Source: Simmondsia chinensis (taxonomy: Eukaryota; Streptophyta; Magnoliopsida; Caryophyllales; Simmondsiaceae). Taken from it: a DNA stretch of 64,000 bases. Below the pieces are notes generated by a model. The model made no database searches. It was not told the DNA's origin and was given only the letters and a program-made list of their open reading frames with translations. The position numbers and the translations under genes are program-made. Location of the stretch: NCBI GenBank assembly GCA_018398585.1, contig JAGTTD010000020.1, positions 21,610,350 through 21,674,349 of the forward strand, in the 5' to 3' direction. Of the stretch, positions 1 through 11,340 are shown in pieces (position 1 is the first letter of the stretch; the number at the start of each line of letters is the position of its first letter).

Positions 1-790
1 TAGGAGCTTGTTTGTTCCGCACTTCGTACGGGGTTATTTTATTTCTCTTGTTTGGAACTCGATCTAATATACGACAGGCCGTTAACATTGTCTCACCCCA
101 AAATCTATCACTGAGACCAAAGTAGGATAACATTGAATTAACCATTTTAGCTAAAGTCCAGTTTTTCCTCTTAGCCACACCATTCTGTTGTGGTGTATCA
201 GGTGCTGTGACCTCACGTACAATTCCGGTGGATTCGAAATACTTGGGATCCTAGTATTTCCCACCACGGTCCGACTTTAGGCGTTTGAGGAAGGTCTCAC
301 AGTGTAGTTCGGTTTCTGCTTTATATGCTTTAAATCTATCTAGCGAGTCATCTTTGTGATTTATGAGATACACATAAAAAAAATCTCATACAATCATCTA
401 TGAAGGTTATGAAATATCTTTTTCCACCTAATGATGGTGTATTTTTGAAATCATATAAGTCACTATGTACTAGGTCAAGTAGATTTGTTTCTCTTTGCAC
501 CAAAGGAAAAGGTAACTTCGTTATTTTCGTTAACATATACGTTTTACACTTATCATCAACCTTATCTATGTGAGGTATCAATGATGAGTTAACCAATTCA
601 TAGAATCTACGAAAATTCATATGACCTAATCTTTGATGCCACCGAAACGACGAGTCAAGCATATAAATAGAACTTTCAATTTTATTATCAACGTTCATCT
701 TAAACATTCCATTACAAAGATATCCCTTGCCAACAAAGACCCCTCGACAGTACAAACTTGTTGGCCTTGAAGACCAACTTGAACCCAAAC
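1..790 (-). pseudogene. Ty1/copia pol fragment: GAG-pre-integrase and integrase
   Basis: Minus-strand translation gives the GAG-pre-integrase signature (WHQRLGHMNF near 640) and the start of an integrase core (DLVHSDLYDF, then GGKRYFITFIDDC near 430). Toward base 1 a broken frame continues with integrase C-terminal sequence (SDRFWGETM, then ACRILDRVPNK). The HHCC finger is damaged because its second Cys pair is not clean. The rest of pol (RT, RNase H) would lie left of the window. This is the distal part of the same element as the protease and gag fragments to its right. It is interrupted by stops and frameshifts, so it is a decayed retrotransposon and not a host gene. Confidence 0.85.
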
Positions 791-866
791 CGATTTAGTA
801 GGCCACCAGACACGGATTCTTCTTCATGTCTAGAGCATAACATACATCGATTAAAGTAAGGGTTTT

Positions 867-1358
867 TCAAGAGGTGAAAAGCAAATCAACTTTTCCCTTC
901 CCTTTAACCAGTATAATCGCCCCATTACCCATGACCAACACAGTTCCGTTGTCCATGGGTTCAAATGTCATGAAGAACCCCTTGTCCTTACACACATGCT
1001 TCGTGGCCCCCGAGTCAACCCACCAAGAGTTGTCACTCTCGACTAGGTTGACTTCCGATATCATTGCCACGAACCTATTGTTCGACTTTTTGGCGCGATA
1101 ATCAAGCCCCTTGCCTTTCTTATTTTTAAGGCGGTAGCAGTCCCTACACAGGTGACCGGGCTTTTGACACTTCCAACAGACCAGTTTTGGCCTCTTGTCA
1201 TCTTTCTTCTTTTGGAAGTGTTCGGTTTTCTTGGGTCCCTTACTCAATTGGCCTTCTTCTGTGATATTGACTTTCCCAACATCACCAGGGTAGTCTTTAT
1301 TGTCATTCTGTACCCTATGGCCTTCCTCAATAAGCAAATGGTTACCCAAGTCCTCCAT
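867..1358 (-). pseudogene. Ty1/copia gag zinc knuckle and aspartic protease fragment
   Basis: The reading frame carries a CCHC zinc knuckle (CWKCQKPGHLCRDC) followed about 45 residues later by the aspartic protease active site WWVDSGATKHV. This order (knuckle, protease, pre-integrase, integrase) is typical of TNT1-like copia polyproteins. The frame is open for 163 codons but is separated from the gag part upstream and the pre-integrase part downstream by frame breaks. Confidence 0.88.
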
Positions 1359-1381
1359 CGATGTATCTTTCTTCTTATGTT

Positions 1382-1915
1382 TCAGACTTTCTTAACGTCT
1401 CTCCATGAAGGTGAAAGTTTGTCAATCAAGGATGAAACAACTATCGTATCGTCTATGTTCATGTTATATTGTTTAAAATTATTCAAAATTCGTTCAATTT
1501 CATGAAATTTCTTCATTACAAGACGATTGTCTACCATTTTATAGTTATTAAATTGACTAACCAGGAACTTTTTGCTCATTGCATCCTCGGCCCTGTAGCG
1601 TGCCTTGAGAGCATCCCATGGTTCCTTAACGGTCGGCACGTTTGAGTAGATGTTAAACAGGGCGTCAATCATGCCGTTCAAGATGTGCCCTCTATAGATG
1701 TAATCATCATGCTCCCACTTCAATCTGGCCCTAGTCTTGGCCAAAGTCTCTCCTCCTCAGAACCGGGTGAAGGGAATGGCGAATTCAGAACATACACCAC
1801 ATTCAACGTAGTGATCAAGAAGTGCATTTTCCTCTGCTATTGGCGAAAATTTCAGCCATCGAATCGATCCAACTTTACGAAATTGGCTGTCAGTTCTCGA
1901 AGTGATGAAGCCATA
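1382..1915 (-). pseudogene. Ty1/copia gag (UBN2-type) fragment
   Basis: A likely gag start lies near 1913, reading MASSLRELTANFVKLDRFDG and followed by two in-frame stops where tryptophans are expected. A frameshift leads into the main open part (1382-1744) with the UBN2-like core, including VKEPWDALKARY and KKFLVSQFNNYK. The N-terminal motif KLDRFDG and the TTLNVVYVL segment are typical copia gag. The gene is dead through nonsense codons and a frameshift. Confidence 0.8.
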
Positions 1916-2115
1916 TCCCAAAACTAGATTATAAACCTTAAGATTGTTGGTGCAAATCTTCAAATACTTGCAAAAACTTTGCAATCGGGTAACCAAATGA
2001 TCTCAGGTGTTGAGGCTGTGTAATCACTTTCCTTAAGGTTTATTTCGGTATATGAAATATCCTCGGGGATACAACAACAACTAAATATGAAGTAAGAGTG
2101 TATAAGAGGAGAGAT

Positions 2116-2654
2116 TGTTGGAAATTTTAATAAAATTTTGAAAAATAAATGTGTTTTATTTACAATGAAACGTTACAATAATAAATTCTGGGAAATAATG
2201 TGAAGGTTTTGATTGCATGCGTTATGTATCCCATTAGTCCATTAATACTAGTAATTGCATGCATGCAATATATAGTGTCATTTCTCCTTATAAGAAGTGG
2301 AAAAAAATCAGGATGAAGATACCGGTTTTTTTTCCTTTTTATTATTTGTTTAAAAATCCTTCCACTTTAGTATAAGGATTTTGGGTTAAAAGTGTAAAAG
2401 ATAGTTTTGGCCTCTCGGATAAGTGCAAGAACTGAGAGTGACAGCATAGGCTGAGCGTTGTATCCTGGGGACTGCGCGCTGTCTACCTACTGCATCGAGT
2501 TTTACTCGTAGGAGAGTGGAAACCGTCTTAAAAAGAGCGTGATCTACGCCTCGCTCAGTTGTTACTTCATTTACTTAATCGTTTCCACGCGTTACAGGTA
2601 ATATCCCTTCTTTATATATGCGTTTAGATAATATTCTAATATTTTAGCCCAACA
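2116..2654 (-). repeat. 539-bp LTR (5' LTR of the copia remnant or a solo LTR)
   Basis: The segment begins TGTTGG and ends CCAACA. It lies about 200 bp upstream of the copia gag start. On the minus strand a TATA-like ATATATAAAG occurs near its 5' end. Both sides carry the same pentanucleotide GAGAT (2111-2115 and 2655-2659), as expected for a solo LTR with its own target duplication. No primer-binding site matching initiator tRNA-Met is visible on the gag side. Either reading is possible. Confidence 0.55.
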
Positions 2655-2884
2655 GAGATTGAGTGAGATGTAGAGAGATTGAAGTTTCTTGAACTTTTAC
2701 TCAAGAACACATGAACACATCTTTCAAAGTTATTTTTCAATTTCTTTTCTCTCTTTCTTTTTATTTCATTCATGTACCAAAATCTGGGGAATATATATAT
2801 ATAGATATAAGAAGAAAGACATCCCAAACAAAGCAAAAAAGAACCGGAAAAAAGGGGAAAAAACTGAGCAAAAAATTGTCAAAA

Positions 2885-3035
2885 CTGCCTTGTGTCGACA
2901 CACAAATTTCTTCTGTGTGCTTCTGTAAAGGCTGTGTCTTGACACACGGGCCGTGTATGTTGACACACAGCTATTCTCCCTGCGGTTCTATTGGGTTGTG
3001 TGTCGACACATAAGGCCCATGTTTCGACACACACC
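2885..3035. repeat. Cluster of TGTGTCGACACA-type palindromes
   Basis: Five copies of a short palindrome lie within 150 bp, near 2891, 2933, 2953, 2997 and 3019. They are variants of TGTGTCGACACA, including TGTGTCTTGACACAC and GTGTATGTTGACACAC. Spacing is irregular (about 16-45 bp), and short GC-rich pieces such as GGGCCGTG lie between. No coding potential. The surrounding 2655-3150 is otherwise featureless AT-rich DNA. Confidence 0.7.
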
Positions 3036-3424
3036 CCTAACAAGCTTTAAATACTTACAATATAAATTGGAACAATCATAAACACATCTTATACATATAT
3101 TAAACAAACATTTAACATATTATTCATTACATATTTCGAAAATACATCAACACTTTTACGACAAATGAATTTGAATCGAGGGGCATTGTGCTTGAATCCA
3201 ACTACTTGAAGGATGTCTCCTACCGAGTAGCGGTATAGTTCTGCCAAGAAATGTCATTCCGTGAGTATGTCTCATCTTTGGCTTCACTTACAGTAAAAAA
3301 AAAAAATTTAAGCAGTTCAGTGCGCAAGGGTCCCACAAAACTAAGGTGAATCTTAAATGTGAAAAGCGCAATCTCCATTTATGGGAAGATGCTATGGGAT
3401 GAGGTAATAAAATCATTACTATTG

Positions 3425-3600
3425 TCCCTTTAGGGACATAGCAAAATGGTTTGCAATGTCGGGTGCCAACAGGGTGGCCCGGGTTCGATTCCCACTGAGC
3501 TCAATGTGGGCCTCTTTATGAGGTGATTTAGGGGTATTATCCCCCTCCCCCTTCCTCTGTCCTTACCATCATAAAAAAAAATAAATAAATAAATAAATAA
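3425..3600 (+). mobile_element. tRNA-derived SINE, copy 1 of a dimer
   Basis: A tRNA-like head has an A box (TAGCAAAATGG) and a B box (GGTTCGATTCC). A body of about 100 bp follows, and the 3' tail is a simple (ATAA)n run. It sits inside GH3 relic D intron sequence. It is preceded at 3409-3424 by AAAATCATTACTATTG, which recurs after its tail. Confidence 0.8.
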
Positions 3601-3627
3601 AAATTAAAAATAAAATCATTACTATTG

Positions 3628-3800
3628 TCCCTTTAGGGACATAGTAAAGTGGTTTGCAATGCCGGGTGCCAACGGGGTGGCCCGGGTTCGATTTCCACTA
3701 AGCTCAATGTGGGCCTCTTTACGAGATGATTTAGGGGTATTATCCCCTTCTCCCTTCCCCTGTCCTTACCATCATAAAAAATAAATAAATAAATAAATAA
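3628..3800 (+). mobile_element. tRNA-derived SINE, copy 2 of a dimer
   Basis: About 95 percent identical by eye to copy 1, with the same A/B boxes and (ATAA)n tail. It is bounded on both sides by the same AAAATCATTACTATTG motif (3612-3627 and 3813-3828). The repeat unit is therefore SINE plus target duplication, about 203 bp long, present twice head to tail. Confidence 0.8.
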
Positions 3801-3999
3801 AAAATTAAAAATAAAATCATTACTATTGATTTCACATTGAATCTCGTGGCAAACTTTACTTGATATTAATAAATTTTGGGATCAAACTTAAGCCAAGTGG
3901 GCAAATTATGTGTACCTCCCATGTCAATTCCTGGGATCACTAGCATGACCTGATGCAATTTTATGTTTGTAGTGCTTCATAATTAATATTCTTTTTTTG

Positions 4000-5348
4000 T
4001 CAAAGCTAATATAGTGAATAATTACGATAACATATACACGTCATTTTGATATTTCAACAAACATTTAACATGTATTTGAATTATAAAATAATTATTAAAA
4101 TTTAAATTATTTATATAAATAATTTAAAATTTTAATAATTTTTAAGCTCTCTCTCTCTTTCTCCTTAATTAGCGGTGGCACATGTACTAGTTATTTTATG
4201 TTAATTTGGTCCTTATACAGTATTTATGTTAAGTTAATAGTGATAGAATTTGCAGTGATTCGATCATGAGTTGGTTTAAACTAGTCAGCGGAGGGATTAG
4301 TAAATATCCAAGGGCCCACCATTCCCAAATGTTTATCAGATGAAGATGCAAGCCCAGGATTGCCATGTGTCAGCTTCGGTCATACGAAGTCCTTTTACTT
4401 TTACATGGGTGAACTGACCTTGATCCTAGATAATTTGATCATGGGCGAACACAGATGAGGCCATGGGCGAGCTGACCTCATTGAAAAGACAAACTAAACT
4501 TAACTTGGGTGAACTAGTAAGGCCGGAGGCCGTTTTCATTGATCAAAAGGGAAAAAAAGCAAGTAGGTCCTTTTTTAAGGAAGAAAATTTTTTTTTTTCG
4601 ATAATTTAAGTACAAGTCCGTGAAAGCATAATGGTGTAGGGCAGGGATTGAAGACAAAGAAAAAAACCAAAATGAATGAATGTCTTGACAAGGACAAGCC
4701 TACTATTTGAACTAGCATTATGAACTATTATTTGGATTAAGATAAAATTTGGTGCATAAAAAGACTATTAGGTCTACTATTTGGATTCAATCTATGATGA
4801 CATAAAGCTACTTGGTAATATGTATATTTTGGGCCTTGAGCCCCCAGGTCATGCTAAAGGAGTCGGGTCTTGAGTCTTTTAAGTGTTAGGCTTGAAAATA
4901 GAGTGCCATTCCTCGAGGCGTTGTTTTTAGATGCCATGCCTCAAGCCAGTGGACGTTGTTGAAAGAGTTCGACAAAAAAGCTACAATGGTATTTTAAAGT
5001 ATGCACCTTGCTTTTGTGAATCAACCAAACGTTTTGATCCCAATTTAACACACATTTAATGATTCATTTATAATAACTCTTTTTTCTTAAATATATAATT
5101 GGATACAAACTCAATAACGTACTGAGAAAGCAATCAAACCAAACAAAATAGAAGAGGCAAAAAGAAAACACACTAGGAGAGGAAAACACAACTCAATCCA
5201 AAACAGGGAAACCAACACAAAAGCAAAGCCATTATTGCTCGAGCCACAACCACCATGACCAAAGATCGATCATGATTGTTCGAAAAAAGATCTCGTTTGA
5301 CATTGGTTTGATAAAATCACATTTAATTGACATTTATGTCCCATTTTA
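4000..5348. other. 3' flank of GH3 copy A (duplicated block), no gene
   Basis: Positions 4000-4370 are AT-rich with no feature I recognise. From about 4380 the sequence resembles the 3' flanks of GH3 B (41070-41660) and C (61390-61985), for example CTTTTACTTTTAC followed by GGTGAACTGACCTTGATC. This shows that the duplicated unit includes at least 1 kb downstream of the stop codon. Confidence 0.6.
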
Positions 5349-5938
5349 TTATGTCTTCTTATGCCATTCCTTGTGCCCTGAAACCCAATTGGGACATTTT
5401 GGGCTAAAATGATTGGCCACATCCCAAGAGTTCATAAGCTCAACAAGTGGCTCATGTTTGATACAGCGGGGTGTCTTGTAATGCAACAATGACCCACCAT
5501 GGCTAATGGCATAGTCCGTGAGTGCATCAAATGCACCATTCTCGACCACCCTGATCTCCAATGGCCCGATTGGCTTATCGGCTGCTCTACCCTGACGGTA
5601 CACGCTATTCAACAACTCCTCAATAGTTAAGCTACAATGTCCAAATACACTTGGTGAAATGTGGTTGTCTCCATCCCGGCAAATATCAAAGAATAGACCA
5701 TAATGGCCTGGTATTGTTGTAGTATCAGCATAACTTGTGTAGTCAGTTAAAGTAGCGCCAAGTGGTGAGAGATGGGTGGCTATAGCGTTCTCTATGGCGG
5801 TTTGGAGCTCAGCTTCATTGGTCTTTTTAGATTCAATACTCAAGGCCGCACCTTTATGACGGATGAATTTGAATTGCGGGGCCTTGTGCTTGAATCCAGC
5901 TACTTGAAGGATGTCTCCTACCCGGTAGCGGAATAGTC
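5349..5938 (-). pseudogene. GH3: GH3 A exon 4 (C-terminal domain)
   Basis: The acceptor CTCTGCAG precedes the exon at 5939. The first base completes a codon begun in exon 3 (GCA G|GA). The exon is open to TAA at 5349-5351 and encodes the C-terminal GH3 domain: YRVGDILQVAGFKHKAPQFK, then YTSYADTTTIPGHY, YRQGRAADKPIGPLEIRVV and a HFSPKCPNW tail. Length 590 nt, one codon shorter than copy B. Confidence 0.9.
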
Positions 5939-6872
5939 CTGCAGAGAAATGCAACTACATGAGTATGTTTCATCTTTGACATTTGTTATAATGAAATATT
6001 TAACCCGTTCTGGAGAAAAAAAGAGAAAACAAGCGGCTCAATGCGCGTTCCTCCCACAAAAGTAAGGTGTATACTAAGCGTGAAAAGCGCAATCTCCTCT
6101 TCTAGGGAGAGACCATATGGAAAGAAGTAATAACGTTGTTACCGTTGACTTCACATGTGAATTTCATGGCAGGCTTCACTTGATATTAATTGGTTTTGAG
6201 AACAAATTAAAGCCGAGTGGGCTAATTATGTGTACCTCCCATGTCAATACCTTGGTTCACATGCATGAGAAAATGAAATTTCATGTTCGTAAGTGCTGCT
6301 ATAACGAGGCACTTAAGGTTTGAATTTTTTATCACCTTGGTACCCTCTGTCTGAATTTGATAGTTTTTTGTATGAATCTGACTAATTTTACGTAAAAAAT
6401 GTTGATCTAGTACATGATTATGGTAACATATAAAAGCCATGTCAATATTTTGGGCAAAAATTCAACAAATTTCGAGTTCTCCAAATTGTGAGTAAACTAC
6501 TTATATATTGTCAAAATCATTCGTTATGTCAACATTTTTTGGTTAAAAAATATCAAATTCTAATGAAAACACATATATATTGTCGAAATCATGTTCCAAT
6601 TTTCCATTTTCCAATGAATTTTTAGCAAAAGGGTACATAATTTATAAAATCTTCAAATTTCAATGTACATAAGTGATGAAATCTTTAAAATTCCAGGGTA
6701 CCTAAGCATTACTTTTCCACAAACGGGAATAACAACATGATAGACAAAGTTTGTACATTAACCCATAAAATCCAGGGAAACATTTATTTGCAATGCTTAT
6801 CTTGTTTAAGACTCCACATAAGAAATCTTACATTGAAGTTGTAAGAGCAATGTTAGATGATAGTTCACATAC

Positions 6873-7816
6873 CTGCATAAGTCGTGACAACAAGCTCGTA
6901 CTCGCGCCGCAGCTTGACATCAACAATATTAACCAATCCCTCTTGCTCATTTCCCAATAAATCCGAGTCGTGATTTGGTGAAGGTTCTCTGTTGCTAAAA
7001 CCATCATCATGACTCTTACGCACTGGCAAGAACTCAAAGTATGCCACGGTTGGAATAAAAGTATAGGTCACTTCACTCGGCCTACGAACTGGGTTCAGGT
7101 TAAGTCCAAAGAAGCATTCAGAGGACGCATAACCTATACTAGCTATTGGCAGCCCACCCCCATAATATTCAAGCATTGTGACATATTGTGCCATGGCCCC
7201 TGTCATTATAGCTTCAATATACTTCATGTTAGGCCATAATCTAGGTATAATACCTCTCCACGACCCCTTGTTACATTCTACCTCAATAAACTCAGCTAGC
7301 TTAGAATTCGGCTTCAGAATCTTCATAACTGCCTCTCTAAGAGAAGGGTCAGTGATCTGGGTGTTTAATGTCCCACTTCGGATATCCTCACACAGAGAAA
7401 CCCAGTTCTTTTCCAAAAACCTAATAGCTCGGATCAACCCAGAAGCAAAAATGGACCCAACCTGGGTGACCTCCAAGTTTAGGGATAACCCACAAAGCAA
7501 TTGGGTGTACATGGACTAAAATGAGTCTAAACAAAGAATGGCTTCTTTAGGGGAGGTGTTATTAAAAAAACGGTCATTTTGGGTGCCCTTAGAAAGGGAC
7601 CTTTTACAGTAGGAAGTGAAGACAGGTTGAGCTATAAGGCCAGATGGGGTGATGGAATGGGACTTTGTGAACAAAAAGTACATGCCTTTGCCTTTGTATA
7701 TATTAGGGATAAATTGGTCTATAATTGGGACAATAAGACTATAAAAACATTCCTTTCTCATTTGGTCATCTTTGGTCATTGAAATTAGCTTTCTCTCTCC
7801 GTCTGATGTCCCCGAG
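6873..7816 (-). pseudogene. GH3: GH3 A exon 3 with TAG nonsense codon
   Basis: Acceptor TTGTAG at 7817, donor CAG|GTATG at 6873. The frame encodes the adenylation-domain core: [27 protein letters not shown]-like KEAILCLDS, then TAG where B and C have CAG (Q of DSFQSMYTQ). The frame continues without a shift to YELVVTTYAG. It is 21 nt longer than B through an in-frame insertion in the NHDSDLLGNEQEG loop. Confidence 0.9.
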
Positions 7817-7943
7817 CTACAAGATAAGCGAAAGTTTCACGTACTATTAGAGGTATAAATGAACCAAATAATTGATAAACCACTTGTATTTAACATCGAT
7901 TATGACTCATTCGTGTTTTTTTAGGGGCTTGATAGTTCATGCA

Positions 7944-10550
7944 TGTTTTTTTTTTTTTTTTTTTGATATATTGCGATAAAATCGCTAATCTAGCCGGCCA
8001 CTCGCTAGGCGAGGCCAAAGTCTGACCGCCACAACACGGGGACCAAACACATCCAACACAAAACAAGAAAACGGCCACAAAAAATGACACAGCAGACAAC
8101 GAGAACAGGACTAGAAAATACATGGGCACAAGAGACAACAGCGGGCGCAGAATCAACACAAACAGGGATCCAAGCTGAAGAACGACCAGATGGCCAGCAC
8201 AAGAACCGAGACAGAGACTGAAACCCAAACCATATCATCATGCAAGAATGTCTGCCATCATAACTGGGTCGAAACCATCAAAGTTAAAGCCCACCTTTTC
8301 TCCTATCTCTATAACCCTCTCCGTATTCAGGATCCTCTCATCATACTCTTCTTCCGTGATCTTCTGGACTCGGTTTCCCCTATTTCGTTTTTTCCTCTTT
8401 CCGGTTCACTTAGACGATTTTTTAGTATTACTTGTAGGAGACATTTCATTTAGGAAGTCTTGCAGCTCCTGCTTCTCTCTTTCCTTCATCTTGTGCTTGA
8501 TCGCTTTTCTCTCTCTTCTTCTTGTGTGGAAATTTTCCTTTATCCTCCTGCCCGTGTTAGGCCCTTCCATGGATGGAGCTGACGCTTGCTGACTCCACGG
8601 CACACTATCCTTAGCTTGGGAGTTACCAATTGCTGTTATGGGCTCGAATCCTGAAGGGAACTCAGGCCCAGATGTTGTGACTCGTTATCACTGTTACTTC
8701 GCCGAGTATCGGTATCAGGTGTGGTTATCTGAGCAGGATGTTGATCAGCTGGAGCTTCACCATTCTCAACCCATAGCAGTAGTAGAGGAGGATGCGCTCC
8801 TGCTGTGAAGCGTAAGACATGTCATGTAGGAGCGATCGCTGCAGGGTCCATCTCCCAATGATTTAGCCGTTGAGGTGGAGGGAGACATGTCCAGACGGCT
8901 GCCAAGCAGCTCCCATCCCTTCATTTGCCAACAGCGAGGCAGGACTTCTAATCACATCACTAATAAGCGAGTGTTCTGGTACCAGATGCAGAGAAAGTTG
9001 AACCCGTGAAGAATGCCTTGCCACAGTCATGCATTCATTTCCTTGGGGGGGGGGATGTGATGTGAAATAGGCCTGCTCCCTAGCCAATCTAGCAAATGCG
9101 GCTCTAGATACAACGCTGGGAGAGTAGCCTGGTATTAATACAGAGCTTCCTTCTTTAACGAAGATCAATCGGGTTCTCCCACTGTGGTGAACCTGGGCTA
9201 TCTGGTGGATACATGTTGTGTGGCAAGTGTCAACCAGAATCCGTGCAACGTCTACGCACCTCATAGTGGATGTTCTGGGGTCCACCCTAATGAACTTCCC
9301 CCAGAGTTTGGCGATATCGGCAAAGCATTCATTTGACCAACACTGGACAGGCAATCCAAGGATCTCAAGCCAGACCCTTCTGTTAAGGTTCCCAAGCGTC
9401 TCTCCAGAGTATTTATATACGTCTCTTAACATTCGTAGGAGAATCTCCTTGCGGGGGCCGAGGTAGGCAACCATAGTGTCCATCGAATCACAAACCAGAA
9501 TAAAGGAATTGTTGCTTAAGCCTTTAGGTGTAAGCCTGTAAAGGTCATTATTGATGATAAATGTAAGCACATCATCAAGACTACCTCAACAGAAGAATGG
9601 ACAATTATTGACCGTTTAAGCCATGCCTCAACACTCTTGTTAGAATTAGACAGTGCAATCCTCGGAATCTCTGTGCTAGCAGGTACCCCACTCCAATTAG
9701 TTGATGCGTTCCCCAGGTCTTGAGTCCTATATGCGTTTCTGACCTGCTGGGCCGTGCTCTGCTGTGGTTGGCCTCGAGTGGATGTAGGTAGTGCACTTCT
9801 GACCGGATTTTCCCCTCGCACCCTGAGCTTCACACCCGCAGCCCATCTCCCGTTCATGGATTTGACAGCCCATGTAGCGTCATTGAAGTCATGAAACCGA
9901 ACAAAGCCATACGATCCTGTAGGTCTCAGTCTTCTTTTCATAGGGACATATGTGTCATATATTGATCTGAATGAGCGGAAAACAACCCTAAGCCAGGACT
10001 TTGTCGTTCTTTCAGGTAAACCATCAACGAAGATGGATGCCCCTGTACCGGCGTGCGGCATTTGCGATAGTTGAAGAAGTAATTTGGATATGCTGGTGCT
10101 GGAGATGGATGCTGGTGGGTGGTGGTGGAGGTCGGTGTTGCGTTGCTGGGTGGTGGAGGTCGGTATTGCGTTGGTGGATGGTGGATTTGGTGGTGGAGAT
10201 TAGAAATTGGAGGTGGTGAGTGCTAGTGTAGGTTCGTGGTGGCTATGGGGTGGTGAAAGCGTACCGGTATGTGGAGGCACGGTGGTGACAAGGCGGCGGC
10301 GACCCTGGTTGTTGAGGAGGGAGGTGATGATGATCTCGCGATGGCCACCCGAGCGTTGACGGACTGTGGCGAAATTTGTACGATCAGACCGGCAGGACGA
10401 CGCCGAGTCTGTGGCGCTAACGCCAGCACCCAGGAAGCAAGCACGCGCCCACACGCACCGGGAATTGGTGGCGCGTGTGAGGTCTTTGTGACCGTTGGGC
10501 TGGGTTGTGTTTTAGGAGAGAGAAGAGAGAATTTTTGTGATAAGCACAAC
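7944..10550 (-). mobile_element. ORF1-only LINE (non-autonomous, half-L1 type) in GH3 A intron 2
   Basis: Read on the minus strand: a GC-rich leader (10550-10062) with short GGTGGTGGAGGTCGG-type tandem repeats near 10110-10190, then an ORF1-like frame (10061-8238), a 270-bp 3' UTR and a poly(A) tail (poly(T) on plus, 7945-7963). No endonuclease or reverse transcriptase follows ORF1. The same arrangement is found at 36711-38773. It lies inside GH3 A intron 2, close to exon 3. Confidence 0.78.
8238..10061 (-). pseudogene. LINE ORF1-like protein: RRM, DUF4283-like region, basic C-terminus
   Basis: The N-terminus has an RRM with RNP2-like IFVDGL and RNP1-like GSYGFVRF. The middle part resembles the DUF4283-type domain of plant L1 ORF1 (RRVWLEILGLPVQCWSNE, then IAKLWGKFIRVD and ARILVDT). 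The C-terminus is Lys/Arg-rich and ends NFDGFDPVMMADILA before TGA at 8238-8240. A frame change near 9516-9570 and in-frame stops (for example near 8863) break it. Such proteins bind LINE RNA. The RRM is unusual compared with classical plant ORF1 proteins built on DUF4283 plus zinc knuckle. Confidence 0.8.
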
Positions 10551-10559
10551 GAGTCAAAT

Positions 10560-11094
10560 TTAAATAACCAAATATGTTAAACTTAATCCAACAAATAATC
10601 TCCACTTACTGCAAGTAAACAAGGCTGACCAAGCCCTGCACTATTGTGCTTTTGGGACATGTACTCCAATTAAAATAAAAGATAAAGACAAGATGAGCCC
10701 TACAATCTCATTACACTATATGTACCTAATAATATACATTTACGTAAATACAGGAATTTATATAGTAGTTAAACTATCCTCCTGAAACTACGGGTGTTGG
10801 GACTAAGGCTCATCCCGATTCTACTGATAGTTAGTGTCCCAGTTAAGGGAAAAGTTTCATCTAATTTAAAATTGTACAGAAAAAGGGAAGTTACACCATA
10901 TGTCCATGTACTGTGTCCATTATGTTAGTTTATCTTTTTTTATTTTGAATTATTTTTATTTAGTATCGTTACAACTTACATTGAGTTAATTTACTTTTAA
11001 AATAAAATTAAAGTTAAGTTGAAGACGAAATTTTTAGTGATGGGATCATGGGTGGGTTTAAACTTGAAACAACCTTGAGAATCCTTAGCGCCAC
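10560..11094. other. AT-rich intron DNA, no feature seen
   Basis: Part of GH3 A intron 2 between the LINE and a poly(C) run. I see no coding motif, terminal repeats or RNA gene here. Confidence 0.5.
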
Positions 11095-11340
11095 CACCCC
11101 CCCCCCCCCCCCCCTCTGTTGCCATGAAACCCTAAAAACGCTCCCCTCTTCGTCACTCCCCTCTCCATCTTTCCCCTCTCCAGTGTAAAACAATCAGAAT
11201 CTCTCATCGGAGACCTAGCCGATGGCGTCTCTTCTCAGAGTTTTCAACCCTAATTGTCACCTATTCTACCATCATCAAAAGATCCAACAAAAAAATTCTC
11301 ACAAAAAACGCAGAAATAGAGTAATTATATCGTTTGTATT
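11095..11340 (+). other. Poly(C) run and possible captured 5' exon
   Basis: A run of about 20 C at 11095-11114 is followed by pyrimidine-rich, UTR-like DNA and an ATG at 11222 (MASLLRVFNPNCHLFYHH, 41 codons to a stop). The composition resembles the 5' UTR and first codons of a plant organelle-targeted protein. There is no continuation and I do not recognise the protein. It may be LTR or LINE leader sequence instead. Confidence 0.25.

Larger units (their letters stand above)
3153..3990 (-). pseudogene. GH3: GH3 relic D: 5' end of exon 4 plus intron 3
   Basis: Positions 3153-3238 on the minus strand encode LYRYSVGDILQVVGFKHNAP, the conserved start of GH3 exon 4, preceded by an acceptor-like TTGGCAG. 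From 3240 rightward, sequence matches intron 3 of copy A (for example the stretch around GTGAAAAGCGCAATCTCC and, after the SINE insertion, AATTATGTGTACCTCCCATG near 3905). Homology stops near 3153 in mid-exon and fades after about 3990. Exon 3 is absent. This is a truncated fourth member of the tandem array. Confidence 0.82.
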
